The position numbers and the translations under genes were made by a program. From contig NC_092672.1 in assembly GCF_964355755.1 (NCBI RefSeq), forward strand, positions 10,102,501 through 10,166,500: DNA of 64,000 nucleotides. Reading direction: 5' to 3'. Below the pieces are notes generated by a model. The model made no database searches. It saw nothing but the letters and a program-made list of their open reading frames with translations, and was not told the DNA's origin. Positions 13,501 through 22,500 of the stretch are shown piece after piece. This stretch comes from Antedon mediterranea (taxonomy: Eukaryota > Echinodermata > Crinoidea > Comatulida > Antedonidae). The first letter of the stretch is position 1. Each line of letters starts with the position of its first letter.

Positions 13501-16500
13501 ATATAAATATGTAAATAGGTGATATTGATACATTTTAGTACGTATCGGCTGGTGGTCTGGAAAAAAATAATCGGATGCCATAATGTGAACTACAGTACTT
13601 GATACCATAGATATTATAGTGTAAAATATTAATATTCACTATAATCCTCTATGATACATTATACTTCATAGTCACACATAAATACTGATGTACGTCGGAA
13701 GGCTATATATTTTATGCATGCTGCCTGACTGCCAGTGATCTAAACAATTATAGGTACGCAGTTGTCTGGCGGTGTCCTTTGTACGAATCGTTCGTGCCCC
13801 AGTTCGCTATGAGACGCGTCAATATCATGTTACATGCAGGAACCAAACATTTATTTTTCAGGTTAAAATCGGCAATTCATTTGCAGCTTTTAGAAATTTA
13901 CAGACACGTATCGCTAGTTGACGCTCATACAGAGAAGAAGGTTCACGAACAAGTTTACGAATTTTTCAATTTACAAACAACTTTTTGTACTGTGGGGCAC
14001 GCATTTGGAGGATTTTTGGAGATGAGGGCGAGGTATTGGGCATGTCGGGGATGGGGGTTCGCAGTCGGTTAAGGGGGGTTCGCTGTAAAGGGGGGATTCG
14101 CCCGAACCATAAAAACCCCCCCTGGCTACGGGCCTGTGTATCATAGAGGATTATAGTGAATATTAATATTTTACACTATAATATCTATGGTATCAAGTAG
14201 GCCTACTGCAGTTCACATTATGGCATCCGATTATTTTTTTCTAGACCACCAGCCGATACGTACTAAAATGTATCAATATCACCTATTTACATATTTATAT
14301 TCCTCAACAAATTGCTGTAAATAAATATTATAGATAGAGCTAGCAAATAGCATTTGCCTTCAACCAGTGTGCTTTTTTCGGGGCTGCTCCTAGATGTACG
14401 TTCGCATTGAACTTGAACGCAAAACAAAATACGGATTAAATGATCAAACAATCGGCGGTTCCGCACAGAGCACGCGCATCTAACATACGGCAACAAATAG
14501 TTATCGTCCTTTAAATTATCGACGTGTTTGAGAAGGAGGAAAAAAGTACGATCTTTTTGCTCATTGGTAGCATGCTGCACGAGAGTGTCTTTTCCGGCCA
14601 TCTAGGGTTGTCATTTAACAAAATTCGCATCGCATCAGGCCCCACCCCCAGGGGGGGGGGGGGTTGACCCAAATATTTAGTGTCCGAACCCCCCTTGACA
14701 GATCCTGGCTACAGCCCTGTAATGGGTCGGATATTGTACGTGGAAAAGTAATCCAAGTACAAGTCTTGGTTGATGTTAATGTTATTTTTTAACTCTCAAA
14801 GATTTCTTCAAATAATTCATTTATAAGTCATATGATCCAAGAAAATAAAGGATATTTTGTCATAAGTAGATTGATAGGAAGTCATCTAACATCTGTGAGG
14901 TTGATGTACAGATAAACTCAGAAGAAGAATTTATAAATCATACCTTAAATGGCAAACTGTATTATTATATAACTGTGTACAATCTCATTTTCAGAAAAAT
15001 AATCTAAGAACTGTGAGGTTGATGAACAGATAAACTCAAATGACAGGTCAAATTTATATCATATCATAAAAGGCAAAACAAACTATAAGTTTGATAAAAA
15101 AAATAATAATTTAAAAACTAAGAATTCTCTAGTAGCAAAACAACTTCTGATTATTTTTTTAATATAATAATCCAGAGGAAATGTTACCTCTGATTTTTAA
15201 ATCTAGTGTCTGAAATTAAACAATACATCATTAAATATATTTTTTTAGACTTAAAGTTGAAATTTGTTTTTTTATTTGTGTTATTGCATCTACTGTATAA
15301 ATTCAAGCTAAACTGTGAGGGGGGGGGGGGGTTGGAGGTTGGCGAGTATAGGGATCGCAAGTGTACTGGGAAGTTTTTAAGCAACACGTCCTAGGGTGCC
15401 GCGGGTATCTTCATCTTTGTTCCACAATCAACAAATTGATTATTACAGAACTAGGAGGTCTAGTAGAAGTTGCTGTGTGAAATAGTACACCGGGGCAACC
15501 CCTACTCGTCTTGAAAGATGTACTATAGGTTCTTTAAAGTGCATATGAGCATTTTGTGTAGACTATATACCTAACTGGCCACCCTACCACATAATGCAGA
15601 GGCTTAGTACAATGAGCTCCTAACAGCTCATTCCCCTACGTTCAGAGAACACGGGACTTACCTTTACCTTTACATACCTACAGTTTATAGTTCTTATCTG
15701 AGAAAACTTGTTCTACCACCAGAACCATGAAGCAAGTGAGGCTTGAAACCTTGCCAATATTATGGCTATGTACGGTTCCACTATCTTAACCGCTAGGCCA
15801 CTTATTCGTAATACTAATAATACTAGAATATAATATATTCTAAAAGCGTGGAATATATTGTAGATTGGGTGGGGAACTAGTGACCTACTTGTGAAATACC
15901 AATAAATAAGTTACTTAAAGGACAACTTGACCGAGGACCATATTTTAACAACATATTAGGGATGTACATATGACTTCAGAACCATCGCGAGATTAAGGAT
16001 AACCCCGCACGCGCTCACCGTACAGCCGTCGCCATAAATTCCTGTGACCTCACAGGTGCATCGCAACATTTACGTCATGAGTTTTCTGGCAAAGTCTGGC
16101 AAATTGCGAACATTTCTAGTAAACACACTTTGTAAAGAACTAGACTCATTAAGTGAATTTTGCAATGTAACTGTGACGTCACTGCAATTGACAGCGACTT
16201 TTGTTTGCAATTCCCAAACCTCTAAAGTCTGAATATTACCAACACTTATTACAACCTTACATCAAGATTGTCCTTTACTGTTACAATTGATATATATAAA
16301 CTATTTTGGTAATGCCAAGTCAAACGTGTCTCTACAAATGCCAGTGCGTTTCATTTATAGTTACTATTATTTTATCAATATCTAAACTTTTTGACAACCT
16401 GGGAATATTTTGCTTGCTACAGTTCGATTATTTGAAATGCTGACAAAGAGATTTCAACAGATCAGCTACAATCAAGTAAATAATCTGTAAAAATATATAA

Positions 16501-19500
16501 AATATATTAAGCTTACCATTGTAAGCATAGAAAGTAGATCCTCTTCACGTGCATGCTGTAGAAATGTTTCAGTAAGAGCTTGCACAAACCATGAACCTCT
16601 CTCTGAATTACGCCATGATACATAACCTAACAAAATAAAAATACAATAAATAATATTATAAATAACATTACCTTACACTCTGGTGTTAGTTCAGGACTTT
16701 ACGCAGGTTGGAAGAAATCAGCCAGAGCTGAAGTTGATATAATTACTTCAAAAATCGTTCTTTCCGAAATGTATAATTTACTTTCAATATCAATATCTAC
16801 TAACAATTATTATTCTTTATGATCAACAATCACTGATATGATAATCAGTCGGTTGAGAGTTCAATGACTTTAAATGATTTGATCACCGATATCTGACACA
16901 GATCGTTTAGTTCGGGTTAATGAATTTACGTTAAAGCTTCTGATACTAAATAAACTTTTTAATAATTCTTTATTTTCAAAAGACATGAGATGAGATATAA
17001 AAATGCTTTGGAAGCACAAATTCAATATTGATGACTATTGCGCAATTTCTTACTTGGGTTAGTATACAAATAATGAATGTTTATGAGTGCAATGGTACAA
17101 ATAATGGCACGAGGTGAATGATGAAAGGTTATATCAACGAGGCAAAGCCGAGTTGATATAACCTTTCATCATTCACCAAGTGCCATTATTTGTACCATTA
17201 CACAAATACAAAACATTCATTATTTGTTTTATATAACATCTAGACGTTTTTTTTTCGTACACAAAAATGTTTCAAAAAGTACTATTTAACGATCGTTGAA
17301 TAGTGCGTACTATTGCACGCCATGTGACCCACATTCGTCCAATCAAATGACAGGAATTTATATAGGTGTTATATAAAACTAAATAATGTCTAGTCAAAAA
17401 TCTATCAGCTTAAGTTTGCTAAAGGTTGAACTAAGCTGGGACAGTTGCATTGGATAAAAGCATGGTTGTTGTGACTTGACAAGATTCTATAGATTAAAAG
17501 TAGCTTAGACAGTGTAGACTGGCACAGCTGCATAGGCGCAGTTAAAGGCATGGTTTCTGTGACTTGGCAGCTTAGACAATATGGAATAGAACAGCCTTCG
17601 GTAAAACAACATTGCAATGTAAACTATCAAATATGATGAAACTGTTGATGTAGTCAAGAGCGAAATACATGTGGTATTATTACACACAGTACCTCTACAA
17701 GATTGAGCGAGTGTTATTTCTATTGTGTAAACAACGTTGTGAAAACGGCCGATATTGAAGTTGAGCGTGAAAACGAGAGCAAGCACAGTTGCATAGGCAC
17801 AGCTAAAAGCATGGTTTACGTGCTTGGTAGTTTCTAAAGAGAGTTCTTACATGGCACAGTTAAAAGCATGTTAATGTGGATTGACAGCTTTAAATGTGTC
17901 ATTACCTGGTAGTTACATGGCTAATAGCATGTTACTGTGGCTTTAAATTACAGCTAAAGTGTGTTCTTACCTGGTACAGTTGCATAGGCTAAAAGCATGT
18001 CACTGTGGCTAGGCAGCTTAGATATTTTGCTACCAATTGCATCTGTTTCATCAAATTCGATTTTCAACATCCTATTAACAAGATTCTCTGGATTATCAAC
18101 ATCTCCATTAATGTTTAGGGAATGAATATCAGGATCTACGGAGGAGCCTTCATTTGCCGATGGTCCATCCGTGGCTTCAACGCCTTGATCAAACATTTCT
18201 TTAAAAAAAATTTATATTTCCAGTGAGAAAATAAAATAAAAAAGACAGCTTTACTTTGAAACATTACACTTTTTGGGAGAAAAGTGATAAAAAGAAGAGT
18301 TCGAAACTCACTAGCACTATGATTCTGGTTGTAGAACATAGTCTTCTCTTTCAAGACGAGTAGGAGTTACCTTGGTGTACTAGTTCACACACAATGCAGT
18401 GAGGACATTATCTTTGAATTTATATAGCAATTGACAATTTCTACGCATGAGAAATGTGATGCATGTAACCATTATAGTTTATGTTATAATTCTATTAAAA
18501 TAACTGGAAATTGGATAATAACAATTGCAAACGTTGATTTCGCATGTTACTGTACATCTTTGTAGAATACTTTTTAAGCAAGACAATTTGCATGTATAGA
18601 ATAATAACAACTCTTTAGTTTCTATCTAATCAAAGCAGAAGCCAAGTAAATCCATTGTCTCTATCAACTACAAGTGTCAAGAATTAATTTTCAGATAAAT
18701 TCTTTATTTTCAGGTTGGTTTATTGAGACAAGCATTTACATCAAAATATATTCTCCTCTATTTTAAATTCAAATCCGTCTAAATTTTTCACAAGTAGTTT
18801 TCATGAGGTGAATCTCTTTGTACAAACATTTATGCAGAAACATTTCACAAAATACAATTAATTTTTCAACTACAAGTGTGAATAACCGAAGTGTAGACGA
18901 TAAATTAGATTTGATTGCATGCTAAAGTTGTTAGCTATTTTTATAAGCGGTCAATAACATTGTTAGATTTTACAGCAAAGAAAAACAAAAAAAAACAAGA
19001 GTAAGTGAGTGAGTAATAAGAATTTGTTTGATAGAAATACGTAAATTCAAAAATACGCTTTACAATAATTGATGGGCTTTATGGATGTAATATGCATATA
19101 ATAATGTATTATTTTCTATCAGCATGGTTGACCATGCATGGAATGTAAAATTTTGTAATACCAAGGTTGACTCTGTACATAGTTCCAAGGTGCCGTTTAA
19201 GACTATAGAATTGAGAGGTACAGTTGATATGCGGATGGAAAACACTGGTTTTCACAAACAAAAAACACTAAAACAAAAATATTTCATAGTCGGTATATAT
19301 CATGTGTATCACATGCAGTGCATGTATTATGCAAGGTCAGGTTAAGGTTTTGGTCTATGATATTGGCTGTATTCACCAACCACACTTGAAGTGAGATATT
19401 TCTCTTAAATATTATTTAAGGTGCAATATCTATACCTGATGTGTCTAAATATGTTTTTAAATAAATAAAAAGTATTTCTCTTAAATTGTATTCACTTCAT

Positions 19501-22500
19501 TCAAGTGTTTCTCTTAGACTAAGTGTGAATGGTGAATACGGCTACAGCTGCACAGTTGACCATGCTGATAGCCTTATGTGTTTTATTACATCCACTCACC
19601 TCCACGGCAGGCTTGGATGAAAAAAAGCTTTGGTTTACCAGTCAGGGATGGGCAACTGTCTCCAGTAAAACAATTCTGAATATCATCTACTTTGATGAGC
19701 CGTTCGTCCACACTGTACAAGGCACCATTCACACCATGAGTGAGCACGGCAATGATGAAGCAATCATACCGAGAATGATTCATTGTGCTGTAATGCCTCA
19801 ATTTTTTATAAAAGTCCTAAAAAATATTAAATTTTGAATTGAATTTTAAAATCAAGTTTTCTTTCCATAAGATTTCAATGTAACTATAAATTTAAATTAG
19901 TTTAAGGATGTGCATTTAACTGTGTTCAACTGTGCATTGGCAAAAGTGTGGATTATCATAATGCATATGAATTGCATAGTGCATTATTAATGCATAATGT
20001 ATGATGTATTATTATAATTAAATACATAATGCATGATAAATAAATTTGTACTGTATAATGTGTACCGGTAATTAATGCATAATTCATGATTTTCAGGAAG
20101 CACACAATTGATTTATATTATTCAGTAGTTCAAAGACATACATTGTACTTGAATTCTAAATCCTTTTTTGTTCAGTTGTCATACGTGTACCTAGCACCCA
20201 GTGAGAGTATGTATTTCAAGTTTACAAATTATAGGTGCTGTATGAGGTAGGAAGTGATGGTGTGTTTCTATGTAGCAGTGGTAATTGGTGTCGATGTGCA
20301 TTACTGGAAATAGAAGAATAATCCAGCAAAATTGCACCATTAAACCATATTTTGTTTCCCTTCTCTAATTCATTCAAATAGTTTGTATATTTCAAGTGGT
20401 CAAAATATAATTCAGGACAAACCAATGTTCATTTTGGTAGCTTTTCAAAACTGATAACAAATTTATATTCAAGAATTGGTTTTAATTTCAAATTTTAAAT
20501 ATTTGAAATAAATAAAAGTGAAGAGGTAAATTATTTATTGTCTTCAAGCTTAACTGGAACCAGATTACAACGAATATTAAATAAAGTAGGTAGGATCACA
20601 GGATCTAGACATAATTTGGATGACATTTGCAACAAAATCATAAGAAATAAGGCTATGAAAATATGCGACGACTCAAACCACCCTTTAAATAAACATTATG
20701 TTAAAATGAGATCAAAAAGACTAAATGTGCTGAGATCGTGCAATAGTAGGGTTATGCGATATTTTAATTCTTTTGTTCCGTATTCTATTAGACTGTTAAA
20801 TGATTTTGCATAATTTTTGAAATTTTTTATGTATTGCAGCTTTTTATTTTTTATTTAGTTAATTGTAGTCTTATGTTCATACTAAGTACATTGTTAAATA
20901 ATATATAGTATTTTTAAATATTGTAATTAATTTTTTTTATATGAAACGTTTTTATATATTTTTGTACAATTTTGTGAAAAGCACTCAAAATATTTTCCTA
21001 TGTGGACGAAATAAAGTTATCAAATTTGTATCAGATCCTCTAGGGTCTCACAGCAGTCGGCAGTGCAACGCCTACCAATATCCGGAGAGATCAGGAAACA
21101 ATATTCTACTCTTTTTGAATAGTGTACAGAGTTCTTCAACATGCCCTATGTGTACACGGGACCAATGGCTTTACGTCCCATCTAAAGGACGAGGCAATGA
21201 CAGTAAAGCATTTTGCCTAAGGATACAATCAGTATGGTACAGATGGACATGGACACATGCTTGTCCGATTGTGTTACTATCATTACACCATCACTCTCCG
21301 AACTATGGTGATCTAACAAGAAGCTGTGTTTCAACCAATATGGCCGTTAAATACTCACACTATATGTTGAATTTGTAAGATTTTCAACCTCAAATGCTAA
21401 TTGAGTAAACAAACATTCAAGCTGTCGAGCATCCACATCGGTTCCTTTTCGTAACGGCATCGATCGGAAATTACGATTGTTGACTATCAGCGCTTTCCCT
21501 CTAGGCTTTGATTTGATTGTGTAGTTCTGATGAAAAAAAAAAATTAAAAAAATCTCAGTAGTAGCATTTATAGTACAACAATTATAGCAGCTTTCTTAAT
21601 AAAGATAGTACGGTTTCTTGGGTATGACCATACTGTAGGGAGCCCTCTATTGTTTGTTGTAAAAAGAGAGAATAACATGGACATCAAACAAGACTGTTGT
21701 AACTGAGCCTACAATGTAGGGTTGTTTAAATAATGATTCAGTTCCAAAATCACGGCTACATAGTGTAGATTATCTTTGAATGTACTGTCCATTTGTAGGC
21801 CTAGCAGAAAATATTTTAAATCCATCAATTTACATTAGAATTTCTATGCTTTCAATTTAATGATATTAATTTATATATGATAAACTTTTCCTTTTCCTGG
21901 ATTTAGAGTATGAACAACTGATCGAAATACTGCAATCTTAAATGATATTGTTCGTAAAGGGCCAAAGGCATTCCGTGCATTAGCAGAGTCGTTGTTTGCT
22001 ACTGAGATGTACCATCTAGCTACACTTTTAATACCAGACCTTACTGAAGATACATTGTACGATTTAAGCTATTATGAATTTGAAAATGATACCAAAGCAC
22101 CTATGCAACCAAGTGTTGGAGACAAGCCACCTGTGCAGCAGAGTGTTGCAGAAGGCAGTGGAGATTTTAATCCCACACGCAAGTTTCCGACTGGATTTAC
22201 ATTTTAATTAATATTTTAATTGTTTATAAACTTTTACAACTACTGTTGAGGGTGCTGCATTCACAGCTGGACTCTATACATAATGTGAACACATCCTTGT
22301 ACAGTATGTATTCTATAATTTCACTGAACCAAATCTAAGAATAGTGTGAACGCAGCTAATACATATACACTACCTGTGGACTATCGGTCATTTCACTTGT
22401 ATAATTTCCTTTACTCATTTTCATTTGTAGAACTTCATCTGCAGTTTTCTGTGGCCAAGCTAAATATAGGGTGAAGAGTAATGGAAATATGTATTACAAA

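Noticed and set aside
12669-14601. Frames of about 100 codons conserved between T5 copies as a transposase
   Set aside because: No catalytic motif recognised; conservation is explained by recent duplication of the same element. A degenerate transposase remnant cannot be excluded.
20941-21378. Plus-strand frame of 145 codons
   Set aside because: It overlaps caspase exon 4 in antisense and resembles no protein; probably repeat-derived.
21992-22207. Plus-strand CARD-like frame as an independent gene
   Set aside because: It is an exon-sized inverted copy with no CARD first half, no promoter and a frame that runs into unrelated sequence; kept as a repeat.
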